A DNA stretch of 46,756 nucleotides from Candidatus Levilactobacillus faecigallinarum (GCA_019113985.1 DXGJ01000060.1:1-46756); one strand, 5' to 3'. Shown: positions 8,312 through 16,050, numbered from the stretch's first letter. Made by a program: numbers and translations. The notes: generated by a model not told the origin, from the sequence alone.

Positions 8312-8354
8312 AAAGTCTATTAATAGATAATCCGGACAATTATAAAGTCTATTA
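8312..8354. repeat. Direct repeat upstream of the Mga-like regulator
   Basis: AAAGTCTATTA occurs at 8312-8322 and again at 8344-8354. The 32-base period equals about three helical turns, so both copies face the same side of the DNA. They lie 20-62 bases upstream of the regulator start. This suits autoregulation, but no protein binding can be seen from sequence. Confidence 0.4.
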
Positions 8355-8584
8355 TGGCCGTAAATTTAAACTGGTAGACGTCACAAAATAGATGGTGCAT
8401 GGTAAAAATTGATAAACCTAATTTGTGATAGATATTGTTCAGTAAGTTTAGGAAGTATAGCAGTAGTTTGAGTGATTTGACGAGAAATACGCTGGTAGAT
8501 TTATAAGAAGGATATGGTATGGCGGTCATTTATTATCGAAAATAGGAAAAAGAATGATGGCCGCTTAGCGTTTTTTATGAATAT

Positions 8585-8617
8585 ACTAGCGGATAGGCGG
8601 TCTTGAAAGGCGCTAGT
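8585..8617. terminator. Hairpin followed by TGTTTT
   Basis: ACTAGCG (8585-8591) pairs with CGCTAGT (8611-8617) around a 19-base loop, and TGTTTT follows on the plus strand. It may be a weak terminator or an operator ahead of the next gene. The stretch 8293-8661 otherwise holds only the direct repeat and no convincing gene. Confidence 0.3.
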
Positions 8618-8661
8618 TGTTTTAATCAATAGAAGTGTTCTTTATTTAGAAGGTGATGTGC

Positions 8662-9429
8662 TTGTTTGACAAACTGATTGTGAACGGCATTCAAAATAGT
8701 TTATCGTCCATGAAGGTGTGTTGTATGCCACGGGTAGCTCATGAAAGATTACCAGATAAATCAGTATCTACACGAGTTACTAGCGTTCACTATGTTGATT
8801 GGCAAACGAAAGAGGCGCTGTCCTGGACCTCTCAAGGTGTATTTGGAAGTCGTGAATTGGACGTTTCAGTGATGGAAAGTCTGATCGTTTTGAGGATGCG
8901 TGGTTATCGAGTTATGACCAACTATTATGATGGGTTAAAAATTCAGAATAGTAGGGGAACTGAGCATGCTATCAGGTTAGATATGCCGCCTGATGATGCC
9001 AAACGACTGATTGATGAGCGAATTATGGTTTATTTAAATCATCAGTGGCGATGTCTGTGTGGTAGCAATCCCGATAAATTATGCATTCGGCGGAGATTCT
9101 TAACTGGGAACCATGCTAGAAACAGGTTAGTATCTGGTGATGCTTATGGGGCAACACAAACAATTGATGCCTTAATTATTTCAAAACCCAATCGTATGAT
9201 ACTTAATCGTCGACTGGTCATGAAATTACGAAAAATTTTAGTTACAGATATGGATGTCCTGGCAGCTTCAGGTATTTTAGCGGCATATGGCTATCGCTAT
9301 CGACTGGGCCTCATGCCAGCACCGCGAGTGGTTAGAATGGATGGAAGTGACGATGGTTATCGGGAAAGTGAACTCGGGGTGTTACCAACGGGGTATGTTC
9401 GGTCGACAACGATTTTTTTAGATGGTTAA
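8662..9429 (+). CDS. Orphan protein with Mub/MucBP-like segment, no export signal
   Basis: The start is taken as TTG 8662, because AAGGTGAT (8650-8657) gives normal spacing to it and overlaps the earlier GTG/ATG codons. Residues about 35-110 follow the mucin-binding repeat pattern: VTSVHYVDWQTKEAL, a glycine turn, then LRMRGYRVMTNYYDG and a beta strand ending IRLDMP. A second, more diverged half contains AAYGYRYRLGLMP. No signal peptide, LPXTG motif or membrane helix is present, so it would stay in the cytoplasm unless it is a fragment of a larger adhesin. It may be a decayed piece of a Mub-type gene. The family call is tentative. Confidence 0.45.
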   Translation: MFDKLIVNGIQNSLSSMKVCCMPRVAHERLPDKSVSTRVTSVHYVDWQTKEALSWTSQGVFGSRELDVSVMESLIVLRMRGYRVMTNYYDGLKIQNSRGTEHAIRLDMPPDDAKRLIDERIMVYLNHQWRCLCGSNPDKLCIRRRFLTGNHARNRLVSGDAYGATQTIDALIISKPNRMILNRRLVMKLRKILVTDMDVLAASGILAAYGYRYRLGLMPAPRVVRMDGSDDGYRESELGVLPTGYVRSTTIFLDG

Positions 9430-9581
9430 TCAGTTGTTGGAGAAGATGAAGGAATTTTTTAATAAAAGAGGAATTTACGTTATTTTAGATAAAGTTAGCA
9501 ATAAGTTATTCTATAATTTTTTAAGTAAAGACAGAAAGTAGATGGATATAAATTCAAAAAAATTCGAAGGTAACGTATCAA

Positions 9582-9875
9582 TTGGCCTATAACTGGACGG
9601 TTAGTCAACTGTATGAAGCTTATAAGCAGGCCCAGCAAAAACGGTGGGGCCGGTATAAATATATGGATGTTTTAGAGTCTATCGTTCAGCGCGTGCAATT
9701 GGACGCTACGGAGCATATGATGGATGATCAATTTTTTCAAAGTCGCGATTTGTATTGGTGGCAATTTATTTTAAGCCCGGGAAGTAACGTTTTAGGGACT
9801 GCCTGGGCTGGAAAACTGATTGGACCATTGTATGTTGTTTTGGCACAGGGAAACGATGGTTCAGAAATTGCATAA
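9582..9875 (+). CDS. Small hypothetical protein
   Basis: A 97-residue frame starting at TTG 9582 with GAAGG about 11 bases upstream. The protein is soluble and aromatic-rich, with a helical N-terminus (VSQLYEAYKQAQQKRWGRYK) and a WWQFIL segment near residue 60. I do not recognise a family. The composition is protein-like (few rare residues, balanced charge), which supports a real gene, but the weak start and isolation in an AT-rich stretch leave doubt. The 9430-9581 gap holds only a 31-codon frame (9446-9541) with poor support. Confidence 0.45.
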   Translation: MAYNWTVSQLYEAYKQAQQKRWGRYKYMDVLESIVQRVQLDATEHMMDDQFFQSRDLYWWQFILSPGSNVLGTAWAGKLIGPLYVVLAQGNDGSEIA

Positions 9876-9933
9876 AGTATTGTAGAAGTAGTCAATTTTT
9901 AATCTAGTTACCTACGTTATTTATAGACTATTT

Positions 9934-9976
9934 AAAATGCACTTGAGACAACATATGGTTGTCCCAAGCGCATTTT
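9934..9976. terminator. Long hairpin terminator
   Basis: AAAATGC-CTTG-GACAAC pairs with GTTGTC-CAAG-GCATTTT with single-base mismatches, across 9934-9976. The plus side ends in ATTTTATATTTT. It is suitable to terminate the 9582-9875 frame and could work in both directions. Confidence 0.65.
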
Positions 9977-10033
9977 ATATTTTCATGCACATGAAAATAT
10001 AATTGATTTAGTCATCATATATCTGATATATGG
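9977..10033. repeat. Two consecutive palindromes
   Basis: ATATTTTCATG/CATGAAAATAT with a 2-base centre spans 9977-10000. CATATAT/ATATATG with a 3-base centre spans 10017-10033. Together with the adjacent terminator these make three dyads within 100 bases, none inside a gene. They may be binding sites or the remains of a mobile element end. Confidence 0.4.
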
Positions 10034-10079
10034 GAATCAACCTGTTCAATTACGGCAAAAAGAATTTTCCAAGGTGATT

Positions 10080-10193
10080 TTACAAGTAATAATCTGATAA
10101 CCAGAAAGATACCGCTATTGATTGCTCAATCCAACTCTTTTTGGGATTGCTCAAGTTGGCTTTTAATTTCTTTATCTTTTTACTTTTAGACAT
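10080..10193 (-). CDS. 37-residue lysine-rich peptide, hypothetical
   Basis: On the minus strand, ATG 10193 is preceded by AAGGA about 12 bases upstream and opens a 37-codon frame. The peptide starts MSKSKKIKKLKANLSNPKKS and continues with an amphipathic stretch rich in Trp, Phe and Leu. A basic head with a hydrophobic tail could suit membrane association. No family is recognised. It is the only plausible gene in the AT-rich gap 9876-10531. Confidence 0.3.
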   Translation of the reverse strand: MSKSKKIKKLKANLSNPKKSWIEQSIAVSFWLSDYYL

Positions 10194-10309
10194 GTTATTG
10201 GTTTTCCTTATTTTGTTGGAGGTAAGGTGTTATTCGTCAAGGATAATTAATGGAGATAATCATGAATAAGTGCTCTATTAATACCGCCTAGGAGATATAC
10301 GTTAAAAGT

Positions 10310-10336
10310 AATTAATTGGGGTCGAAACCCTTAATT
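10310..10336. repeat. Hairpin AATTAA-GGGT/ACCC-TTAATT
   Basis: AATTAATTGGGGT and ACCCTTAATT pair around CGAA with a small bulge. A second small dyad, AAACGT/ACGTTT, lies about 25 bases further on. The stretch 10194-10531 contains no convincing gene and marks the border between AT-rich DNA to the left and GC-richer DNA to the right. Confidence 0.3.
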
Positions 10337-10531
10337 ATAAAAATTTAGTTATTCGTAAACGTATAAAAACGTTTTAATCTCCATACGCTTGCGAAATAGT
10401 GGTGAAATGGTAGGGTTATCTCCGTGCCCCTCACTTGAGTTCCACTAAAATGTTTTGTACAATTGACCAATTACTGCATCATTCCACCAACGACCGTTAC
10501 CCGCAGACACCTTAGTCGGGAGGCTATATTC

Positions 10532-10984
10532 ATGCACCTACGACCCTATCAACCTAGTGACCTAGCAGGCATCCGGAATCTTTTCCGGACCACCATCGAA
10601 CGCGTTAACTGGCGCGACTACACCGCCGAGCAACTGCAAGCCTGGATTGGCACCGACAATTCGGCCACACAACAACAGTGGCAGGACACCCTCAGCACTC
10701 ACCGCACTCTGGTTGCCATCGACCGGGGGACCCTAGTGGGCTTCGGCGACATGACCACCACCGGACTGCTCGACCGACTGTACGTCCATTACGCCCATCA
10801 GAACCGGGGCATCGCCACCGCTCTGGTGCGCACCCTGGAGGCCGATATCCCCGCCGCGACCTATCAAACCTACGCTTCAATCACGGCGCGGCCATTTTTC
10901 GAACGCCAGGGCTACCAGGTCACACGGACCAATCACGTCCAACGGCAAGGTGTCGACCTGCTGAACTATCATATGCAAAAGTAA
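10532..10984 (+). CDS. GNAT-family N-acetyltransferase
   Basis: The start is ATG 10532, with GGGAGG 8 bases upstream; the longer open frame upstream lacks a site. At about 150 residues it has the usual GNAT length. The acetyl-CoA binding motif appears as RLYVHYAHQNRGIATALV near residue 85 (Q/RxxGxA). The N-terminal strand MHLRPYQPSDLAGI is typical of the fold, and the C-terminal motif B has ARPFFERQGYQ. Substrate is unknown. It converges on the MFS transporter with a shared terminator. It is the first GC-rich gene after the AT-rich left part of the window. Confidence 0.88.
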   Translation: MHLRPYQPSDLAGIRNLFRTTIERVNWRDYTAEQLQAWIGTDNSATQQQWQDTLSTHRTLVAIDRGTLVGFGDMTTTGLLDRLYVHYAHQNRGIATALVRTLEADIPAATYQTYASITARPFFERQGYQVTRTNHVQRQGVDLLNYHMQK

Positions 10985-11023
10985 AAATACCCGCCAACTA
11001 TTAAAAGTTTGGCGGGTATTTTT
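10983..11023. terminator. Bidirectional terminator between GNAT and MFS genes
   Basis: AAAAATACCCGCCAA (10983-10997) pairs perfectly with TTGGCGGGTATTTTT (11009-11023). Its right arm overlaps the end of the MFS gene. The A and T tracts on both sides suit termination in either direction. Confidence 0.85.
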
Positions 11024-12401
11024 AGGCCGTTTGATGCGATAATTCCGGCTGCGTTTTCAGATGCGCGGCAACCAACACCGCACAAATCAGGAGGGTTAAA
11101 CAAATCAGAAAACCGGCCTCAATTCCCACGTGGCCGCTGTTTGGCACGTAGTGGTTGACCAAGGCCACAGCTGCCACGATGATCGCCGTGCCGAACGACG
11201 CCGCAATCTGGCGCAGCGTGTTAAACGTCGCCACACCATCGGGAACCATGTCATAGGGGAGTAGCCCCAACGCATGGGTTTGTAGCGGAATCAACATGGT
11301 AACCAGCCCCAACTGGCGGACCGTCTGAAACGTCGCCAACACGACCGGCGAACTGTTGGCACCAATCAACGCCTGAAGCAGAGTGCCCAGGCAATCAATG
11401 GTCAATCCGGTGAAGACCAGCTTGCGCACTGAGATGCGGTCATACAGCCGACCGCTCAGCCGCGAGAGGGTCCCCGTCAGCAATGCGCCCGGTAGGATGA
11501 CCAGTCCGGAGACCAGCGCACTACGGTGTTGGAACGTTTGAATCAGGAGTGGCAACAGAATCGTATTGCCGTACATCGTCGCCACAATCAACATGTTGAC
11601 CAGAGTCGCCACCAAGAACTGGCGGTGGTTAAACACGTGCAAGTTAATCAGCGGGTTGGTCGTAGTCAGTTGGGTACGGTAGAAAATCAATGTGATGATC
11701 ACGCCCACCAGAATCAATCCACCGACCTGCCAACTAAAGAAGGCGGCGGTTGAAATGTTGGAAAGACCCATCAATAACGCCCACAGGCCAATACTAATCA
11801 GAATCAGCCCGGGAAGGTTGAACCGCGGCGACTCGTTATGGGGAATCTTGGGTAAGACCACGATGGCCGCCACCAGGGTCAGCACGATGAACGGCAAGAT
11901 GATGATAAACAGGTAGCGCCAAGACAGGTAGTCCAGGATGATTCCCGAGACCGTGGGGCCGATAATTGGCGAGAAATTGAACGCCAAGCCGATGATGCCC
12001 ATGATGGCGCCCTTGCGTTCGGGTTTAGCGTAGCGAATCGCCAGAACGTTGACCAGGGGCATCATCATGCCAGCACCGATGGCCTGAATCATCCGGGCCA
12101 CGATGACGAAGATAAATTGCGAGCTGACGGCGCCCAGCAGCGTACCGCCCAGAAAAATCGCGGTCGCAAGTATGTAAAGATGGCGGAACAGGAAGCGTTT
12201 AATCAGGTAGGCACTGACGGGAATCATCAGCGCGTTGACCAACATGTAACCGTTGGTGACCCACTGAACCTGGGCCTCGTTGACCTGGAAGGCGGTCATC
12301 AGTTGGGGCAGCCCGGTGTTCATTAAGGTCGAGCAGAGAATCCCGAAGAAGGTCCCAAAAACCATGACGATGAGGGACTGGGAAATACGTTTATTGGTCA
12401 T
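11022..12401 (-). CDS. MFS drug transporter, DHA2 (EmrB/QacA-like) family
   Basis: A 459-residue multi-pass membrane protein. The N-terminus reads LIVMVFGTFFGILCSTLMNTGLP. The antiporter signature region, near residue 140, contains FNFSPIIGPTVSG, similar to motif C (gxxxGPxxGG) of proton-driven drug exporters. Hydrophobicity fits 12-14 helices. Proteins of this kind export drugs or toxic metabolites in exchange for protons; the substrate cannot be told from sequence. A promoter and a perfect inverted repeat just upstream indicate local repression, but no regulator gene is adjacent. Start ATG 12401 has AAAGGAC upstream. Confidence 0.88.
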   Translation of the reverse strand: MTNKRISQSLIVMVFGTFFGILCSTLMNTGLPQLMTAFQVNEAQVQWVTNGYMLVNALMIPVSAYLIKRFLFRHLYILATAIFLGGTLLGAVSSQFIFVIVARMIQAIGAGMMMPLVNVLAIRYAKPERKGAIMGIIGLAFNFSPIIGPTVSGIILDYLSWRYLFIIILPFIVLTLVAAIVVLPKIPHNESPRFNLPGLILISIGLWALLMGLSNISTAAFFSWQVGGLILVGVIITLIFYRTQLTTTNPLINLHVFNHRQFLVATLVNMLIVATMYGNTILLPLLIQTFQHRSALVSGLVILPGALLTGTLSRLSGRLYDRISVRKLVFTGLTIDCLGTLLQALIGANSSPVVLATFQTVRQLGLVTMLIPLQTHALGLLPYDMVPDGVATFNTLRQIAASFGTAIIVAAVALVNHYVPNSGHVGIEAGFLICLTLLICAVLVAAHLKTQPELSHQTA

Positions 12402-12423
12402 GTAAAGGTCCTTTCTAAAAGTT

Positions 12424-12474
12424 AGTTGTTAAAAAACAACTTGTTTAGATTAGCACAATGGGTGTTTTTGTCAA
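12424..12474 (-). promoter_or_regulatory. Promoter and operator of the MFS gene
   Basis: On the minus strand, TTGACA (12474-12469) and TAATCT (12452-12447) are separated by 16 bases. Just downstream, AGTTGTT/AACAACT with a 4-base centre spans 12424-12441, overlapping the expected transcription start. That placement is typical of a TetR- or MarR-type operator. Confidence 0.55.
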
Positions 12475-12609
12475 TTGAATGACAGAAGAAATGGTGATGC
12501 AGTCCCATGATTATTAGGGGAAAGGCGTGCATTTCAACGCCGATTTTCTGGTGGCGGGTCATTTTTATTGGAATTTTGGTTATTTTTTGCGTTGGGCGAA
12601 GACTTCTGA

Positions 12610-12656
12610 TTGCGCCACTTTTTTCGGTTCAGTATACTGGTGAGAGCGCAAGCGCT
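12610..12656 (+). promoter_or_regulatory. Promoter of the APC permease with a start-site dyad
   Basis: TTGCGC (12610-12615) and TATACT (12633-12638) are separated by 17 bases. AGCGC/GCGCT (12645-12656, 2-base centre) sits at the predicted transcript start and may be an operator or a 5' hairpin. Confidence 0.5.
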
Positions 12657-12689
12657 AGATTACGGCATTAGGGAAGAGATGGGGAACGC

Positions 12690-14036
12690 GTGAAAGATGA
12701 AACGGTGGGGCTAAACCGCTCGATTGGTCTGTGGTCAGCCTTGGCCCTGGTCATCGGGACGGTTATTGGGTCCGGAATTTTTTTCAAACAGGCCTCGGTC
12801 CTGCAACTAACGGGCTCGACGAATTTGGCCTTGATGGCCTGGCTGTTGGGGGGACTGATTACCCTGGCGGATGGCTTAACGCTCTCGGAGATTGGGGCGC
12901 AGATTCCCCATACCGGGGGCCTGTACCAGTACATGACCCACATTTACGGTGAATTTTGGGGCTTCATGTCCGGTTGGATGCAGGTGATCGTCTACGCGCC
13001 ATCAATCGTTGGCTCAATTGCCGGTTACCTGGGATTGTTAATGGTCAATTTCTTTGGCATCAGCGGCTTCTGGAAGGCGCCCATCGCAATTCTGGCGATT
13101 ACGCTGATCGCAGTCTTGAACATGTTGGAAAACCGCTACGGCGCGACGTTTGCGATCGTAACCACGATTTGTAAACTATTACCGATTATTGCTATCGTTA
13201 TTTTTGGCCTGTTCTTTGGTCACGAGAACGCGGTGGGGGAGACCCTGACCACGGTTCATCAGAGCGTCGGTAATTTCGGGGTGGCGGTGCTGGCGACCAT
13301 TTTTGCCTATGATGGGTGGATTTTGATTACCAATCTGGGTGGCGAAATCAAGCACCCGGAAAAGCTCCTGCCGGTAGCGATTATCGCGGGTATCTCGATC
13401 ATTATTATCTTGTACCTCGGCGTGACCTTCGGGATTTTTCGCTCGATGAGTGCGACACGCATCGATGCCTTAGGGGAAAATGCGACGGCGTACTTCGCCA
13501 CCAACGCCTTTGGTCCGTTGGGTGGTCGGCTGGTCAACATCGGCATTATGGTATCCATTATCGGGGCGTTGAATGGCAAAATCATGAGTTTTCCCCGCAT
13601 TTACTACGCGATGGCGGCCCAGCACCATCTGCCATTTGCCAAGTGGTTAGGCCGACTGAACCGGCACACCCAAACGCCAGTCAACGCGACGGTCACGTTG
13701 TTAGCCTTGACCGCAGCGATGATTTTGACGATTGACACCGACCGCTTGTCGGAACTTTGCATCTTCGTGATGTACAGCTTTTATATCGCGGCGTTCGTAG
13801 GGGTGTTCATTCTACGACGTCGGAATGGCGGCAAGCAGACGCGGCTCTTCAGTACGCCGGGCTACCCGGTGGTCCCAATTTTCGCGATTTTGGGGACTGG
13901 CTTCGTGGTGGTCAGTGAGCTGTTCTCCGACTTTGTCGGGGCGGTGGCCTCCATTGCTGTGATTGGGCTGGGAATTCCGTTGTTCTATTATTTAAAACGC
14001 TATTATCACGATGCGGCGACCCGCGACGTGGACTAA
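12690..14036 (+). CDS. APC-family amino acid permease (SteT-like)
   Basis: A 448-residue protein with 12 predicted membrane helices, starting at GTG 12690 behind GGGGAA. The first helix carries the substrate-backbone motif VIGTVIGSGIFF, conserved in the amino acid-polyamine-organocation superfamily. The overall sequence resembles the LAT/SteT subgroup (serine/threonine exchangers): the PHTGGLYQYMTHIYGEFWGF segment and the FAYDGWI segment are typical. It probably moves neutral amino acids across the cytoplasmic membrane by exchange or proton symport; exact specificity is not visible. It is transcribed alone, with its own promoter and terminator. Confidence 0.85.
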   Translation: MKDETVGLNRSIGLWSALALVIGTVIGSGIFFKQASVLQLTGSTNLALMAWLLGGLITLADGLTLSEIGAQIPHTGGLYQYMTHIYGEFWGFMSGWMQVIVYAPSIVGSIAGYLGLLMVNFFGISGFWKAPIAILAITLIAVLNMLENRYGATFAIVTTICKLLPIIAIVIFGLFFGHENAVGETLTTVHQSVGNFGVAVLATIFAYDGWILITNLGGEIKHPEKLLPVAIIAGISIIIILYLGVTFGIFRSMSATRIDALGENATAYFATNAFGPLGGRLVNIGIMVSIIGALNGKIMSFPRIYYAMAAQHHLPFAKWLGRLNRHTQTPVNATVTLLALTAAMILTIDTDRLSELCIFVMYSFYIAAFVGVFILRRRNGGKQTRLFSTPGYPVVPIFAILGTGFVVVSELFSDFVGAVASIAVIGLGIPLFYYLKRYYHDAATRDVD

Positions 14037-14045
14037 AAGGATAAT

Positions 14046-14083
14046 AAAAAGGACGAGTGGTCTGAAACCAGCTCGTCCTTTTT
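14046..14083 (+). terminator. Terminator of the APC permease
   Basis: AAAAAGGACGAG-GGT pairs with ACC-GCTCGTCCTTTTT (one bulge) ten bases after the stop codon, with a CTGAA loop and a T tract. Confidence 0.85.
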
Positions 14084-14119
14084 GGTGACTTTTAGGGATT
14101 TATAAGGTGATGATTCAGT

Positions 14120-14521
14120 TTAGTACCAGTGGTGACTCTGCCAGAAGCGCTTGGCCTTGGTCCAGTTACCATAACGGCCGGCAACGTAAGAGTTGGCCGT
14201 CTTTTCTTGGTTGGCTGGTGAGTAATCGCCGTGCAGGTAAGCCTTCAACAGTTGGTAACGGCCGTAACAATTTCCGTTGCGGGCGGTGTAGCTGTAGCGG
14301 GATTCGTGGTAGGCAATCCAGTTTTTAGCGGCTTTTTGTTTCTTGGAGAGTGAGGCGTTGATGGCCGCGATTTTTTTCTTCTGGCTAGCGGAGACCTTCG
14401 AGGACGCCTGAGCCGTGGTCGTGGTTTCTGGGAAGACGTTGGCGGTCACGTCGGTGGCCATTCCGAAGGCGAAACCGAAGACTAATAAGAGTGAAACAAG
14501 TTTAAGTTTGAATTTTGTCAT
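14120..14521 (-). CDS. Secreted APF/transglycosylase-like muralytic protein
   Basis: A 133-residue secreted protein. The signal peptide (about residues 1-28) is followed by a Ser/Lys-rich linker and a C-terminal domain of about 75 residues: WIAYHESRYSYTARNGNCYG, YQLLKAYLHGDYSPANQE, YVAGRYGNWTKAKRFW. That pattern is the small lytic transglycosylase-like domain found in lactobacillar aggregation-promoting factors and related wall hydrolases. The HES motif provides the expected catalytic glutamate, and the protein ends HHWY. It acts outside the cell on peptidoglycan. It is transcribed alone from a promoter within 14522-14740, which I could not place precisely. Confidence 0.85.
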   Translation of the reverse strand: MTKFKLKLVSLLLVFGFAFGMATDVTANVFPETTTTAQASSKVSASQKKKIAAINASLSKKQKAAKNWIAYHESRYSYTARNGNCYGRYQLLKAYLHGDYSPANQEKTANSYVAGRYGNWTKAKRFWQSHHWY

Positions 14522-14740
14522 GTTTTATAACTCCCTAATTTGTTCGTTCATTACCTAGTAGCATACGCGAATAGTGTTTCAGTCAGATTAACAGGTAGTT
14601 ACTAAGATGTTAAGAAGTTGTCACATTTGCTTAAGTAAGCCCTTTTCTGGACGGTTTTGGGTGATAATGATTGTTTTAACGATAAATTGAATGCTATTGA
14701 TTGGTGATGACGTAGGTAACTGCGGATGATACGGTCAAAC

Positions 14741-14794
14741 AAAAGAACACCTTCAACGGGGGCTGGTAAAGCCAACGGTTGAAGGTGTTCTTTT
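14741..14794. terminator. Strong terminator hairpin
   Basis: AAAAGAACACCTTCAAC pairs with GTTGAAGGTGTTCTTTT, with a further inner pairing of GGCT/AGCC. Both flanks have A/T tracts, so it can work in either direction. No gene ends close to it on the plus strand, so it most likely ends minus-strand transcription from degV or from the structured region. Confidence 0.75.
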
Positions 14795-14940
14795 AATAGA
14801 GTAGGTGCTGTGAATTTAATTACTTAAAACCCAACGGTGCCTCCTCGTGGAACAATGTGGTTGGGGCCCACCAACGACGGTTCGTTGGTGATGAGGTTAG
14901 CTTACCGCAATCGGAAAGCACGTGCCCCGTTGGCTTTCTG
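14741..14940 (-). ncRNA. Candidate structured RNA downstream of the DegV gene
   Basis: Read on the minus strand, CCAACGG (14933-14927) can pair with CCGTTGG (14837-14831), closing a domain that contains the perfect hairpin CACCAACGA/TCGTTGGTG (14869-14890). A strong terminator hairpin ending in TTTT follows at 14794-14741. The organisation (closed domain, internal hairpin, intrinsic terminator) fits a small RNA or a structured 3' UTR of the upstream degV gene. It matches no RNA family I can name. The stretch 14522-14969 has no convincing protein gene. Confidence 0.4.
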
Positions 14941-14969
14941 AGAATTTCCTGAAAATAGTTCAGAATCAC

Positions 14970-15836
14970 TTATTGGCGGGCGTGGTCTTCCATCGCAAAG
15001 ACGGCCACACAACCGAATCCGGTATGACAAGCGATGGTCGGACCGATGGGCCCAATGGTGATGTCGGTATCCGGCAATTCCTTTAAAATCGCGTCCCGGA
15101 CGTATTCGGCGGCTGGCCAGTCGCCGCTGGTGGCGATTAAAATAGGCTGGCGGACGTCAACGTGCAGGGCAATGATGACCTTATCCGCCAGGGCGTTCAG
15201 GGCCCGTTTGCGGGTACGGATCTTTTGCACCAGGCGGAGCTTACCATCTGGGTCGACGTCGAGTAGTGGTTTGATACTGAGCAGGGTGCCGATGGCGGCA
15301 CTGGAGCGCGATATTCGACCGCCCCGCGAGAGAAAGAGCAGGTTGTCGACGGTGAACCAGGAGCGTAACTGTTGCTTGTGCTCGTTCAGCCAATCGACGG
15401 TCTCCGTCAGGGTGGCCCCGTTTTTCCGCAGACGCACGGCCTCCAATAGCAAGCGGCCTTCCCCGGCGCAGGCGGCTAAGCTATCGACCACGGCAATTTC
15501 TGCCTGGGGGTATTTTTCCAACAAGATGTCCCGGGCCTGAACCGCGCTGGCATAGGTGCCGCTAAGGCCGCTGGATAGCCCCATGAACAGAATTGGGTTC
15601 CCGGCTGCGACGTACGGCTCGAAAAAGGCTAGGTATTCCCCGATATTGATTTGCGCGGTCGTTGGCTGAATTCCCTGCCGCAGTTGCGCGTAAAAATCCG
15701 CCAATTGCTGATCGGTCAGACGGTGGTCCGTCATGTGACCATTGACCTGTAGGTGAAACGAAATCACATCGATGTGATGGTCCTGCAAGGTGGCGGCGGA
15801 TAGGCCACACTCCGAATCTGTTAAGAGTTGGTACAT
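14970..15836 (-). CDS. DegV family fatty-acid-binding protein
   Basis: About 288 residues. The start is ATG 15836, with GGGGAG 7 bases upstream; the ATG at 15851 is immediately upstream of, and overlaps, that site. The protein has the DegV fold features: an N-terminal LLTDSECGL strand-loop, a TTAQIN segment in the TSQPS position, GLSSGLSGTY near residue 90, VVDSLAA, and FTVDNLLFLSRGGRIS near residue 165. DegV proteins (FakB-type) bind a fatty acid, and many present it to the FakA kinase for phospholipid synthesis. No fakA is nearby. Assignment is firm; the precise ligand is not visible. Confidence 0.9.
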   Translation of the reverse strand: MYQLLTDSECGLSAATLQDHHIDVISFHLQVNGHMTDHRLTDQQLADFYAQLRQGIQPTTAQINIGEYLAFFEPYVAAGNPILFMGLSSGLSGTYASAVQARDILLEKYPQAEIAVVDSLAACAGEGRLLLEAVRLRKNGATLTETVDWLNEHKQQLRSWFTVDNLLFLSRGGRISRSSAAIGTLLSIKPLLDVDPDGKLRLVQKIRTRKRALNALADKVIIALHVDVRQPILIATSGDWPAAEYVRDAILKELPDTDITIGPIGPTIACHTGFGCVAVFAMEDHARQ

Positions 15837-15905
15837 GGTCTCACTCCCCATAATTCATTTGGTTGTGCTATGTATCTGACTAAATTATATAGTTTTCATT
15901 ACTAG

Positions 15906-16016
15906 ATGTAAACGTGGCGACCTTTCAGAAAACCCGTTTAAATTTTTTCGACCTTTGTCGCTTACATGAACATATAAGCTGATGATCAGTTGGTATTTTT
16001 TCGTTTTACGCGTAAA
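15906..16016. promoter_or_regulatory. Cluster of dyads and direct repeats between degV and the GIY-YIG gene
   Basis: ATGTAA...GCGAC (15906-15921) is complementary to GTCGC-TTACAT (15957-15967). Inside lies a direct repeat CGACCTTT (15918-15925 and 15949-15956). Further on are CTGAT/ATCAG (15980-15990) and a perfect 12-base palindrome, TTTACGCGTAAA (16005-16016). These sit in the divergent promoter region and probably include operators for one or both genes. Confidence 0.4.
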
Positions 16017-16050
16017 CTTTAGGTAAAAGACAAACGGGGTGGTGCATAAG

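Noticed and set aside
8320-8529. A 69-codon minus-strand frame upstream of the Mga-like regulator
   Set aside because: No ribosome binding site, composition typical of AT-rich noncoding DNA, and it covers the direct repeats of a promoter region.
9446-9541. A 31-codon plus-strand frame
   Set aside because: The possible ribosome binding site touches the ATG, leaving no proper spacing, and no recognisable pattern is present.
10380-10460. Possible tRNA-like segment with GGTGAAATGGTAGGGTTA
   Set aside because: It resembles a D-loop in isolation, but no anticodon arm, T-loop (GTTCRANNC) or acceptor stem can be formed.
14824-14940. An open frame on the minus strand through the structured RNA region, ending EEAPLGFK
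   Set aside because: No start codon with a ribosome binding site and the region is dominated by inverted repeats; a structured RNA explains it better.
14943-14957. CodY-box-like sequence (13 of 15 positions)
   Set aside because: It lies just beyond the end of degV, not in a promoter for a known gene, and one such match in AT-rich DNA is expected by chance.
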